A model generated the notes under the pieces. It was not told where the DNA came from. It saw only the letters and a program-made list of their open reading frames with translations, and did no database searches. A DNA stretch of 8,702 nucleotides, taken from assembly GCA_003155465.1 (NCBI GenBank), contig PMCR01000271.1:1-8702 (forward strand), read 5' to 3'. This document shows positions 1 to 6,779 of this stretch, in pieces. The DNA is from Myxococcales bacterium (lineage in GTDB: Bacteria; Myxococcota; Polyangia; Fen-1088). The number at the start of each line of letters is the position of its first letter. Within the stretch, counting starts at the first letter, position 1. The translations under genes were made by a program, and so were the position numbers.

Positions 1-365
1 GCGTCGGCCGAATAGGCCATCTTGAATCGCAAGGCATAGGGTAGCGAGAGGACGTACTGTCGAGCAGGCACGAGGGGGAAAAGGTGATCCACACAGAAGG
101 CTGCCGTGTCGGCCATCCGGCGGCCGAGACAACTTGGGCAAAAACCACGGCGCTTGCACGCGAAACCGACGGCGCGACTGTACCCGCACTCCTTGCATCG
201 GACGCGCAAAAAGCCGTGCACGAGGATGCCACAACGAAGGTAGGCCTCGAACTCGTCAAGCACGAAGGCAGGCAGTTCGCCGCCCCCCGCTTCCAGATCT
301 GCAAGAAACGTCGCCCGGTGCAGCCCTTTCAGGTTGTAATTCGCGCCCGCTTCCAGGTCACCGTG
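1..365 (-). CDS. IS91-family transposase, N-terminal part (partial, 5' end unclear)
   Basis: Reading the minus strand gives an open frame from just after a TGA at 368-366 to the left edge. It carries the N-terminal zinc-binding region of IS91-type (Y2, HUH) rolling-circle transposases: FLADLEAGGGELPAFV, then EAYLRCGILVHGFLRVRC, KECGY, CKRRGFCPSCLGRRMADTAA, and VPARQYVLSLPYALRFK running off the edge. The paired cysteines (RCKEC and CKRRGFCPSC) are the expected metal ligands. The catalytic HUH and tyrosine motifs would lie outside the window and cannot be checked. No ATG, GTG or TTG precedes the conserved region in this frame; the first GTG (near 270) is already inside it. The N-terminal 'Y-x-PR' segment usual in the family is not recognisable, so the 5' end may be truncated, frameshifted or recombined. 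Family call is firm; whether the gene is functional is open. Confidence 0.85.
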
Positions 366-558
366 TCACACCCCGCGGCCAGACCAAGACCGGCGGCATG
401 TTGGCTTCGACTTTGGGACTGGCTGGTCCATGAATGGGCTTCTGACTATCACGTCATTCCCATGTTGACGCCACCCTTGGGTGATGTTCATCGTGACGCC
501 GGCACCGAACTTCGCGGTATCGGCACTTTCGAGTTCGACGCTATCCTGCCCGCCGCGC
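366..558. other. Non-coding gap at the transposon border
   Basis: I see no credible gene between the transposase frame and the end of the metallophosphoesterase gene. The stretch holds a short inverted repeat CACCC-TT-GGGTG at 472-483, followed directly by GATG-TT-CATC at 482-491. Two copies of TGACGCC lie in direct orientation at about 465-471 and 494-500. None of these has a T-run that would make it a clear terminator. The IS91 terminal end (terIS) might lie here, but I could not define an element boundary. Confidence 0.4.
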
Positions 559-1443
559 TCAGATCGCCCGCCGTCGGAACTCGCGGAAAGTCCCGGTCGC
601 GCTGTCGTGCGCGTAGGTGACCACGTCGAGGCGACTGCCGTCGATCTCGTAGATGTTGTAGCGAGAGCATCTCTCGGCCGAGCCGGCGTAGGAAGCGGAG
701 CCGGCGCCCACGACCGGGATGCGGCGACCGTCGGGCCCGTCCAGCTCGGTGAATTCGTCGCGATGGTCGTGCCCGTGCAGAACCAGCTCGGCGCCAACCC
801 GCGCCAGAACCTCGACCAGCTTGGTGCGGTCGCGCAGATTCCGATTCTCAGGGGGCCGGTGCATGACGGGCGGGTGGTGAATGGCCAGCACGCGGAATCG
901 CGCGCGCACCTCGGGCGCGGCCAGTAGGGCCTCGATCCGTCGCAACTGCGCCTCGCCCACCTGCCCCCACGCGCCCAGATCCCCGGTGGGCACGCAGGTG
1001 CTCGCGCAGACCAGAGCAATCTCCCCGCGCAGCCGTGCGAAGGGATAGGGGTCAGCCGCGAGCCGCAAGTCCGCGCTTTGGTAGGGGGCGAAGACCTGCT
1101 CGAAAGCCCCGCTGACCACGACTTCTTTCACGTACGCGTCGTGATTGCCCGGGATGACCGTGGTGTTCTCGACCGACGGGCTGCTGCGCTCGATCCAGGC
1201 CCTAGCCGCGCGCCATTCAGACGCCAGTGAAACGTTGCCCAGATCGCCGCTCACCATCAGATGGTCATGCGGCCGCGCCCGCAGATCCTCGCCCAGCGCC
1301 GCCAGCAGCTCCATGCGGTACTTGTGCCGGCGAATCACCGCCAGGTTGAGAGCGCCGACAGCCCGCTTGCCGAAAAAATCGCGCACCCGCGCACCGGCAA
1401 AGTTGCGGACGTGCAGATCGGTCACATGGGCGAGTCGAAACAC
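559..1443 (-). CDS. Calcineurin-like metallophosphoesterase
   Basis: A 294-residue predicted soluble enzyme of the calcineurin-like dinuclear-metal phosphoesterase fold. All hallmark blocks are present in order: D-x-H at residues 9-11 (TDLH), GD at 66-67 (SGDLGN), GNHD at 99-102, HHPP at 189-192 and GHDH at 224-227. These supply the usual two-metal ligands, so a catalytically active hydrolase is expected. The substrate is not evident; relatives include cyclic-nucleotide phosphodiesterases (CpdA type) and many uncharacterised enzymes. There is no signal peptide or membrane segment, so it is probably cytoplasmic. The start is a GTG at 1443-1441, which shares one base with the TAG stop of the upstream gene (TAGTG). 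This implies translational coupling and no independent promoter. It is the last gene of the four-gene minus-strand run. Confidence 0.88.
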   Translation of the reverse strand: MFRLAHVTDLHVRNFAGARVRDFFGKRAVGALNLAVIRRHKYRMELLAALGEDLRARPHDHLMVSGDLGNVSLASEWRAARAWIERSSPSVENTTVIPGNHDAYVKEVVVSGAFEQVFAPYQSADLRLAADPYPFARLRGEIALVCASTCVPTGDLGAWGQVGEAQLRRIEALLAAPEVRARFRVLAIHHPPVMHRPPENRNLRDRTKLVEVLARVGAELVLHGHDHRDEFTELDGPDGRRIPVVGAGSASYAGSAERCSRYNIYEIDGSRLDVVTYAHDSATGTFREFRRRAI

Positions 1444-2252
1444 TAGACACCATCCATCTGGATCTCGGCCAACAGGCCGAAATGGTCCGAGGCGTACACA
1501 CCGTCAGCGGCCGGCTGGTCCAGAACGATGCGACACGACCGGACGGTCGCGCGGCCGTCCCGCCGCATGGGCGTGACGAAGATGTAGTCAATGCGACGGT
1601 CGGGTTCCAAGAAAGCCAACGGCCTGGTGTAGGGGTTGGCGCGGGCCCAGGTCCAGCCGCGCTCGCCCGGGTGCAGTTGGTCCCAGGCATCCTGGTAGCA
1701 GGTGCGCCGGCCGCTCAGCGTGCAGAGCCCGCGCAGCCAACGGATCTCGTCGGCCTCGGGCCGTGCGTTGAAGTCGCCCATCACGACCGAGGGCGTGTCG
1801 GCCACACGGGCCGCCACTATGGCGTCGATGGCCTGAACCTGATCCTCGCGTTGCTTGCCATGCGCCAACCGGTAGTTGAGGTGCGTGGTGTGGACCCAAA
1901 CCGAGACGGTGTCGAACGACACCCGCGCCGACAGCAGGATACGCCGCTCCTTGGGCTCAGCGTGGGGCAGGCCGAACGCCACGTGCTCTAGGATGGGATC
2001 GCGCGACAGGATGGCCAGGCCTTCGTGGCCACCGGCAAAGGGCATGGCGGGCACAAAGGCGTGGTGGTAGCCAGCGGCCGCCGCCAAGGTTTCGGCCTGG
2101 TTGGCAAGTTGGCCCGGCACCTCGCGCACTTCCTGCAAACCCACCACGTCGGGCTGGATCTCGCGCAGAGCAGTGGCCACCAATTCCATCCGACGCTGCA
2201 GGGGTGGCTCAGCTCCCCACAGGTTCAGGGTCAGGCAACGAAGAAGACGCAC
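1443..2252 (-). CDS. Endonuclease/exonuclease/phosphatase (EEP) family hydrolase
   Basis: A 269-residue protein with the full set of EEP-fold motifs (the DNase I / exonuclease III / inositol-phosphatase superfamily). These are TLNLWG with Asn10, LQEV with Glu41 as metal ligand, THLNY with His124, MGDFN with Asp160 and Asn162, RRIDYIFV with Asp222, and SDHFGL with catalytic Asp256-His257. The Mg2+-dependent phosphodiester or phosphomonoester cleavage chemistry is known for the family. The actual substrate (nucleic acid, phospholipid head group or sugar phosphate) cannot be read from the sequence. No signal peptide is evident. The start is a GTG at 2252-2250; no upstream ATG is available in frame. 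It begins 13 bases after queD ends and overlaps the next gene by one base, so it sits inside an operon. Confidence 0.87.
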   Translation of the reverse strand: MRLLRCLTLNLWGAEPPLQRRMELVATALREIQPDVVGLQEVREVPGQLANQAETLAAAAGYHHAFVPAMPFAGGHEGLAILSRDPILEHVAFGLPHAEPKERRILLSARVSFDTVSVWVHTTHLNYRLAHGKQREDQVQAIDAIVAARVADTPSVVMGDFNARPEADEIRWLRGLCTLSGRRTCYQDAWDQLHPGERGWTWARANPYTRPLAFLEPDRRIDYIFVTPMRRDGRATVRSCRIVLDQPAADGVYASDHFGLLAEIQMDGV

Positions 2253-2265
2253 GATGGGTTGGTAA

Positions 2266-2661
2266 TTACCCCATCTCTCCCCGGTAGGTACAGCAGGAAT
2301 CCACGGTCTCCCATACCGTCACCGAGCAAAGTTGGGGAATCCCCGGCTTGAGCGCGGTCCAGACGTAGCCGCAGAGATTTTCGCAGGTGGGATTATCCAG
2401 CCCTTCCACCTCGTTCAGCATGTGATGGTCGAAACGCCGCTGCAGCACCGACCAGGCGTCGTCGATGAGCGCAAAATCCACCAGCCAACCAGTCTGCGCA
2501 TCGACCGGCCCACGCAGGCCCACCTCCACGCGATAGCTGTGTCCATGCACGCGCGCACACTTATGCCCGGCCGGCACATGGGGCAGGTGGTGTGCCGCCT
2601 CGAAGAGGAATTGCTTTTTCAGCTCGACGATCACGCTGACCCCAAGGCTAGCATGAACCAC
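2266..2661 (-). CDS. queD: 6-carboxytetrahydropterin synthase QueD
   Basis: QueD converts 7,8-dihydroneopterin triphosphate to 6-carboxy-5,6,7,8-tetrahydropterin, the second step towards 7-deazaguanines such as preQ0 and queuosine in tRNA. The 131-residue product resembles the E. coli enzyme closely as I recall it: FEAAHHLPHVPAGHKC then HGHSY. That gives zinc ligands His24, His39 and His41 and nucleophile Cys35. It continues with GWLVDF, the FDHHMLN block with the catalytic-site His, PTCENL, VWET with substrate-binding Glu118, and a YRGE end. Start choice is uncertain. GTG at 2661 has a GAGGT Shine-Dalgarno-like site six bases upstream, but family homology begins near residue 10, where another GTG (2634) would give a 122-residue protein. 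The gene lies 9 bases after the phosphatase gene. No other queuosine gene (queC, queE, queF) and no preQ1 riboswitch is visible in the window. Confidence 0.92.
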   Translation of the reverse strand: MVHASLGVSVIVELKKQFLFEAAHHLPHVPAGHKCARVHGHSYRVEVGLRGPVDAQTGWLVDFALIDDAWSVLQRRFDHHMLNEVEGLDNPTCENLCGYVWTALKPGIPQLCSVTVWETVDSCCTYRGEMG

Positions 2662-2670
2662 ATGCGGACC

Positions 2671-3348
2671 TCAGACGGACGCATAGCGCCGCCGTGCCGC
2701 CACCTTGTAGAGGCGCTGCGAGGGAAACTCCAGCGCGGTGAGCGCGCGGCCGTACACGCACCCGGTGTCCAGGCCGGTCGCCAGCGGGTATTGCTGCAGA
2801 CCACGAACCGCATCATGCCCGAACACGATGTGCTCGGGGCCACGCCAAACCGCGGCCCAGGGCCAGCGCATCAGCAACCGGCTGGTGGGGGCGGTGCCGC
2901 CGACCATGCTGCGCAGGTTGAGAAGGTTGGTGCGTTCCTGCTTTTCGAGGGGGAGGTCGGGTACCGCGCCGGCATGCACCACCACGACTTCGGGACCTCC
3001 TTCACGTTCCGGGCCCAGCCGCAGAAAGAGCGGCAGGCTCTCAATAAAAGCCCAATCCGACTCGTCCAACGCGTCGAGTAACCAGCGGCGCGGCCTCCTG
3101 GTTTCACCCTGCTGGCGCCTGCGCCGCACCTCGAGGCTGTAGAAGTCGTGGTTGCCGAGCACGGCCAGCGCACCCATTTCACGCACTAGCTGCACAACGC
3201 CGCGCGAATCCGGCCCTTTGGCCACGAGGTCGCCGGCCAAGACCACGCGATCTCCGCGCACCACGCCGCACTGGCGCAGAAGAGCCTGCAGTTCGTCCAG
3301 ACAACCGTGAACGTCGCTGACGACGATGGTTCGTTCCATGAGACCCAT
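2671..3348 (-). CDS. ApaH-like / PPP-type serine/threonine phosphatase family protein
   Basis: A 225-residue metallophosphatase of the PPP/ApaH group. Motifs in order are SDVHGC (Asp12, His14), GDLVAKGPDS (Asp40), LGNHD (Asn66, His67), HAG (His125), FGHD (His178) and LDTGCVYG (194-200). The second motif has Lys where classical PPP phosphatases and ApaH have Arg. In my knowledge of the family this is typical of ALPH (ApaH-like) phosphatases, which include RNA-decapping and polyphosphatase enzymes in eukaryotes. The substrate here could be dinucleoside polyphosphates, capped RNA ends, polyphosphate or phosphoprotein. There are two possible starts, ATG 3348 and ATG 3339. The promoter-like site just upstream would place the transcript start within the first few codons, which favours 3339. 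It is the first gene of the minus-strand operon and diverges from lipA. Confidence 0.85.
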   Translation of the reverse strand: MGLMERTIVVSDVHGCLDELQALLRQCGVVRGDRVVLAGDLVAKGPDSRGVVQLVREMGALAVLGNHDFYSLEVRRRRQQGETRRPRRWLLDALDESDWAFIESLPLFLRLGPEREGGPEVVVVHAGAVPDLPLEKQERTNLLNLRSMVGGTAPTSRLLMRWPWAAVWRGPEHIVFGHDAVRGLQQYPLATGLDTGCVYGRALTALEFPSQRLYKVAARRRYASV

Positions 3349-3350
3349 TG

Positions 3351-3378
3351 ATCATAGGCCATGGAACCGCATCGACAA
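3351..3378 (-). promoter_or_regulatory. Sigma70-like promoter for the phosphatase-queD operon
   Basis: On the minus strand, TTGTCG (3378-3373) and TATGAT (3356-3351) are separated by 16 bases. TATGAT matches the -10 consensus at five of six positions and TTGTCG matches the -35 at four of six. Transcription would begin near 3344, almost on top of the gene start, so the message would be leaderless or nearly so. This rests on consensus similarity only. Confidence 0.4.
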
Positions 3379-3380
3379 GC

Positions 3381-3401
3381 AAGTGCGAAGCGCTTCGACT
3401 T
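3381..3401. repeat. Palindrome in the divergent promoter region
   Basis: CGAAGCGCTTCG at 3386-3397 is a perfect 12-bp palindrome. AAGT on the left (3381-3384) and ACTT on the right (3398-3401) extend the dyad if one G is bulged. It sits 8 bases upstream of the -35-like hexamer of the minus-strand promoter and 46 bases upstream of the lipA start. It could be an operator for a dimeric regulator acting on one or both genes. No regulator gene lies in the window, so the role is inferred from position alone. Confidence 0.45.
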
Positions 3402-3402
3402 T

Positions 3403-3414
3403 CCCGCTTGCGGG
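3403..3414 (+). other. Small hairpin in the lipA upstream region
   Basis: CCCG-CTTG-CGGG forms a 4-bp stem closing a CUUG tetraloop with a G-C closing pair, a loop type known for high stability. It lies 28 bases before the chosen lipA start and would be in the 5' leader if lipA transcription begins further upstream. It may instead be chance in GC-rich DNA. Confidence 0.3.
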
Positions 3415-3442
3415 GCGTGACGGATTCGACCAGATTCCCCCC

Positions 3443-4387
3443 ATGAGCCGCGTCGTGGACACCCGATCCCGCCGCCTGCGCGCGGCGCGCGCCGCCCGGG
3501 CGACCGGGGACAGGTTGCCCCCTCACCCGCCGTGGATTCGCATGAAGCTTCCCACCGGCGCGGCCTACTTCGACCTGCGCGCGCGCGTGCACGCGCAGGG
3601 ACTGCACACTGTCTGTGAAAGCGCATCGTGCCCCAACATCGGTGAGTGCTGGAGCCGGCGATCCCTGACCATCATGATCCTGGGCGGCGTGTGCACCCGG
3701 TCCTGCCGATTCTGCGACGTTCCCAGCGGCCGACCTCAACCGCCCGACCCCGCCGAACCCGACCGGGTGGCCCTGGTGCTGGCGGGCTTGGGCCTGCGCC
3801 ACGCGGTTATCACCTGTGTAAACCGCGACGACTTGGCCGACGGAGGCGCGGGCCACTGGGCGGCCACTATCCGTGCGGTCAAGCAACGCTGTCCCGATCT
3901 CGTGCTGGAAGTCTTGACCGGCGACTTTGCCGGCGACTTGGCCGCAGTCGATCGGGTGCTTGCCGCCGGGCCTGACGTCTTCGCCCACAACCTGGAAACC
4001 GTGCCCCGCCTGGCGCGCGAGGTTCGCGTCCAGGCCAGCTATCCCCGCTCCTATGCGGTCCTGGGACATGCCAGCCGGCGCGGGTTTCTCAGCAAGACCG
4101 GGCTGATGCTGGGCCTGGGCGAAACCCTGGACGAGGTACGCACGGTCCTGCGCGAAGCCCGCGCGATCGGCGTGGAGGTACTTACCCTGGGCCAGTACCT
4201 GCGCCCCTCGCGCCAGCACCTGCCGGTGGCCCGCCACGTCCCGCCCGACGAGTTCGCCCAACTCAAACAGGAGGCGCTGGAGCTGGGATTTGCCCATGTC
4301 GAATCCGGGCCCATGGTCCGCTCCAGCTACCACGCGGATGGCCAGCTTGACCTGGTTCGCAGGCGGGCGCACCACTTGGATGCATGA
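3443..4387 (+). CDS. lipA: Lipoyl synthase LipA
   Basis: LipA is a radical SAM enzyme that inserts two sulfurs into octanoyl groups on E2 and H proteins to make protein-bound lipoate. The 314-residue product has both iron-sulfur cluster sites. CESASCPNIGEC (Cys58, Cys63, Cys69) binds the auxiliary sulfur-donating cluster. CTRSCRFC (Cys84, Cys88, Cys91) binds the radical SAM cluster. RSSYHA at 293-298 supplies the C-terminal serine that ligates the auxiliary cluster. PPWIRMKLP, RDDLADGGAGHW and AHNLETVPRL are also typical. The start at ATG 3443 gives a length close to other LipA proteins (E. coli about 321). The frame stays open back to ATG 3326, but that start would overlap the divergent phosphatase gene and its promoter. 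No clear Shine-Dalgarno precedes 3443. The octanoyltransferase gene lipB is not in the window. Confidence 0.95.
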   Translation: MSRVVDTRSRRLRAARAARATGDRLPPHPPWIRMKLPTGAAYFDLRARVHAQGLHTVCESASCPNIGECWSRRSLTIMILGGVCTRSCRFCDVPSGRPQPPDPAEPDRVALVLAGLGLRHAVITCVNRDDLADGGAGHWAATIRAVKQRCPDLVLEVLTGDFAGDLAAVDRVLAAGPDVFAHNLETVPRLAREVRVQASYPRSYAVLGHASRRGFLSKTGLMLGLGETLDEVRTVLREARAIGVEVLTLGQYLRPSRQHLPVARHVPPDEFAQLKQEALELGFAHVESGPMVRSSYHADGQLDLVRRRAHHLDA

Positions 4388-4457
4388 GATTCCGGGCACC
4401 CATCCGATCCGATTCAACGCCGAATGGCGTGGCCAGCCTTAATCCAGGCGCCCGCAA

Positions 4458-6779
4458 ATGAAATCCCCTCCCATCTCGATCAAGATCAACCAGGGTGGAA
4501 AATACCAGGCATGCACTGCAGTCGCATTCATTACGGCGCTCGTTCTCGCCGCGTTCTGGAAGTTGACGCTGATGAAAGGCCTGATCATCACCGACGACAT
4601 CTTCGCTAGCGACCTCATGAACGAGAACTTTCCCTACCGCTTTTCCCTGGGCAATGCTCTCCAGTCGGGCCATTTGCCACTCTGGGTCCGCGAGATTTAC
4701 GGAGGTTTCCCGCTGCTTGCCCGGGCCGAGGCCGGGGTCTGCTACCCGTTCAACATTGTTCTCTTCGGTCTGTTCTCGCCGTATTTTGCGCTCAACTTCA
4801 CAATCCTTTTCACCATCGTCACGGCCGGCATCGGGATGTATCTCTACACGCGTGAAATCGGAAGCAGCAACCTCGCGGGTATTGTTGGGGGAATCGCGTT
4901 CTGCTTCAGTGGATACCTTCTCTCGCACCTGAAGCATCTCAGCATCGCCAACGGCGCCTGCTGGCTGCCCCTCGGGCTCACCCTCCTCGAGCGTGCCATC
5001 AGACGGAATCAGTCTCGCTTCCTCCTCTGGTTTGCAGTTGTCTTCGGGCTGCAGCATCTCGCCGGCAACGCGCAGACCGCATACTACTCTGGGGTGTTCT
5101 ATCTGTTCTATTTCGCGTTCCGCTTCCTCAACCAGCAAAGGGAAATGCGGGCCGCGTCGCAGACATCGAGGGCTTCACGTCCCGTACTCGATGTCCTCAG
5201 GAGCAAGCTCACCTGGGTTTTTGCCGGAATGCTTGTCCTGGGATCGCTGCTCGCCGCCATTCAGCTCATCCCCACCTACGAAATGGTTTCTCTCTCCCAG
5301 CGTTCCGGTGGTGTGACATTTCAGTATGCTTCCAGCTACGCGTATGACCCGAAGGACTTCTTGACGTTCCTCTACCCCTACAGCAATGGCGACGCCGGCA
5401 ATCTCACGTACACCGGCAAGGGTGTTTTTTGGGAGGACTACGGATACGTCGGCGTCCTGACCCTGCTGCTCGCGCTTTCCGCCCCGCTCAGCTGGTGGCG
5501 GAATTGGCACGTGAGATTCTTTTCAGCCGCTGCCGTCGTTTCCTACCTACTTGTGCTGGGTCCGGCAACACCTGTGTATGAGTTCGTTTTCAACTACATT
5601 CCCGGCATGAACTACTTCCGCTTCCCGACGAGGCTTTTGCTCATCACCGACATTTCACTTGTCGCGCTCGCCTCTCTCGGATTGACCAAGCTCGCTCTGA
5701 ATCTCACCGCTTCCCGGAAATCAGCGGGGGCCGGTTCCACAGGATCACGCCGTTCCTTCCTCATCCAGGTGCTGCTGCTCCTCGCCGTCATTGGCGATCT
5801 GCTATATTTCCAACTGCGCCAGAATCCTGTCGTCGATGCTGTCAAATGGATGGAGCCGCCGAGGACAGTCGAGGTCCTCAGACAGGATTCATCTCTATTC
5901 CGGACGTTCTCCCTGGGCGCACATCACGCTCACAGGAGAACGTTTCTTGAACAGGCGCGCGGCTGGCAAGGCGATCTCCAGCCCTTCGTGGAACAGCGCG
6001 AGTTCATCCAGGCGAGCAGCAATGTCCTTTACGGGATATCCTCACCGGACGGCTACGCCAATCTGACGCCGAACTACATCGTTGATATCTGGGGTGACCA
6101 GAACCGGGCCGGCATCATCACGCAGACCGCGTCGATCCGGGGCGACACCTTCTTTCCCACCCCCCTATTCTGGAAGCTGCTGGGCATGTACAACGTGAAG
6201 TACCTTACCTCGTTCTGGCCGTTCGCCCCAGCACCGAACCTTCGGGCCCTGGGCCTCTACGGGGGAGCGTACCTCTATCGAAATGATGATTTCCTTCCGC
6301 GCGCATACCTGGTCGGGGAGATCCAACCCGCGGCCGACAGCAATACCGCGCTCAAAATGCTCACTTCGGATGCCTTTGATCCCCGACGGTCGGTCATTCT
6401 GGACGCCGTGCCGCCCAACTATCAGCAAGAGGCAGGCGCTGGTGGCAACGTCGAGGTTCTCCACTACACAACCAACCAGGCCCAGATGAAGGTCACCACG
6501 GCCCGGGACGCCATTCTCGTTTTTTCCGATTCGTACTATCCAGGCTGGGTCGCTGACGTCGATGGAACCGCAACCATGATCTATCGGGCGAACATCACAC
6601 AGCGGGCTGTAGTGGTCCCAGCCGGTGAGCACCAGGTGCGATTCCGTTTCCGGCCCGCAAGCGTCGCTCTCGGATTCTGGGTCTCCATCGCTTCTCTCAT
6701 CATCCTCCTCGCCTGCTTCCTGATCCCACCCCTGCGGACAAGGTGGGTCCACCGTTTCTTGGGGGCAGCAAAGGCATGA
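4458..6779 (+). CDS. YfhO-family multi-spanning membrane protein (GT-C-like)
   Basis: A 773-residue polytopic inner-membrane protein. The first hydrophobic helix spans about 18-35. It is followed by an outward-facing loop with acidic residues (DDIFASD, 46-52) and the SGHLPLW...GGFP pattern (70-85) seen in YfhO and related GT-C glycosyltransferases. Many further helices run to about residue 450. A large soluble region then ends with DSYYPGW (about 690) and VPAGEH, the characteristic YfhO C-terminal beta domain, before a last helix at about 737-759. In Gram-positives, YfhO proteins take part in glycosylating lipoteichoic acid with lipid-linked sugars. A glycan-transfer role at the periplasmic face is therefore plausible here, but the substrate is unknown. 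The gene starts 70 bases after lipA and overlaps the radical SAM gene by four bases (ATGA). Its GC is lower than in lipA and the minus-strand operon. Confidence 0.85.
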   Translation: MKSPPISIKINQGGKYQACTAVAFITALVLAAFWKLTLMKGLIITDDIFASDLMNENFPYRFSLGNALQSGHLPLWVREIYGGFPLLARAEAGVCYPFNIVLFGLFSPYFALNFTILFTIVTAGIGMYLYTREIGSSNLAGIVGGIAFCFSGYLLSHLKHLSIANGACWLPLGLTLLERAIRRNQSRFLLWFAVVFGLQHLAGNAQTAYYSGVFYLFYFAFRFLNQQREMRAASQTSRASRPVLDVLRSKLTWVFAGMLVLGSLLAAIQLIPTYEMVSLSQRSGGVTFQYASSYAYDPKDFLTFLYPYSNGDAGNLTYTGKGVFWEDYGYVGVLTLLLALSAPLSWWRNWHVRFFSAAAVVSYLLVLGPATPVYEFVFNYIPGMNYFRFPTRLLLITDISLVALASLGLTKLALNLTASRKSAGAGSTGSRRSFLIQVLLLLAVIGDLLYFQLRQNPVVDAVKWMEPPRTVEVLRQDSSLFRTFSLGAHHAHRRTFLEQARGWQGDLQPFVEQREFIQASSNVLYGISSPDGYANLTPNYIVDIWGDQNRAGIITQTASIRGDTFFPTPLFWKLLGMYNVKYLTSFWPFAPAPNLRALGLYGGAYLYRNDDFLPRAYLVGEIQPAADSNTALKMLTSDAFDPRRSVILDAVPPNYQQEAGAGGNVEVLHYTTNQAQMKVTTARDAILVFSDSYYPGWVADVDGTATMIYRANITQRAVVVPAGEHQVRFRFRPASVALGFWVSIASLIILLACFLIPPLRTRWVHRFLGAAKA

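Noticed and set aside
84..620. Long open frame on the plus strand
   Set aside because: It is antisense to the transposase and metallophosphoesterase, whose minus-strand frames show clear family motifs; its own translation has none.
366..1019. A 217-codon minus-strand frame overlapping the metallophosphoesterase
   Set aside because: It lies in a different frame of the same strand, is Arg/Pro/Ala-rich with no recognisable motif, and is a GC-driven shadow.
2266..2661. Eukaryote-type 6-pyruvoyltetrahydropterin synthase instead of QueD
   Set aside because: The length, the GHKC-to-HGHSY spacing and the YRGE end fit bacterial QueD much better.
3326..3442. N-terminal extension of LipA from ATG 3326
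   Set aside because: The extra residues have no LipA homology and would run through the divergent promoter and into the phosphatase gene.
3179..4417. A 412-codon minus-strand frame opposite lipA
   Set aside because: It is fully antisense to lipA, which has every catalytic cysteine, and overlaps the start of the phosphatase gene; no family motif is seen.
4417..4430. ACGCC-GAAT-GGCGT hairpin after lipA as a terminator
   Set aside because: It has only five base pairs and no T-run; lipA may read through into the YfhO gene.
4263..5138. A 291-codon minus-strand frame opposite the start of the YfhO gene
   Set aside because: The charged Glu/Arg composition with no domain is typical of antisense frames in GC-rich membrane-protein genes.
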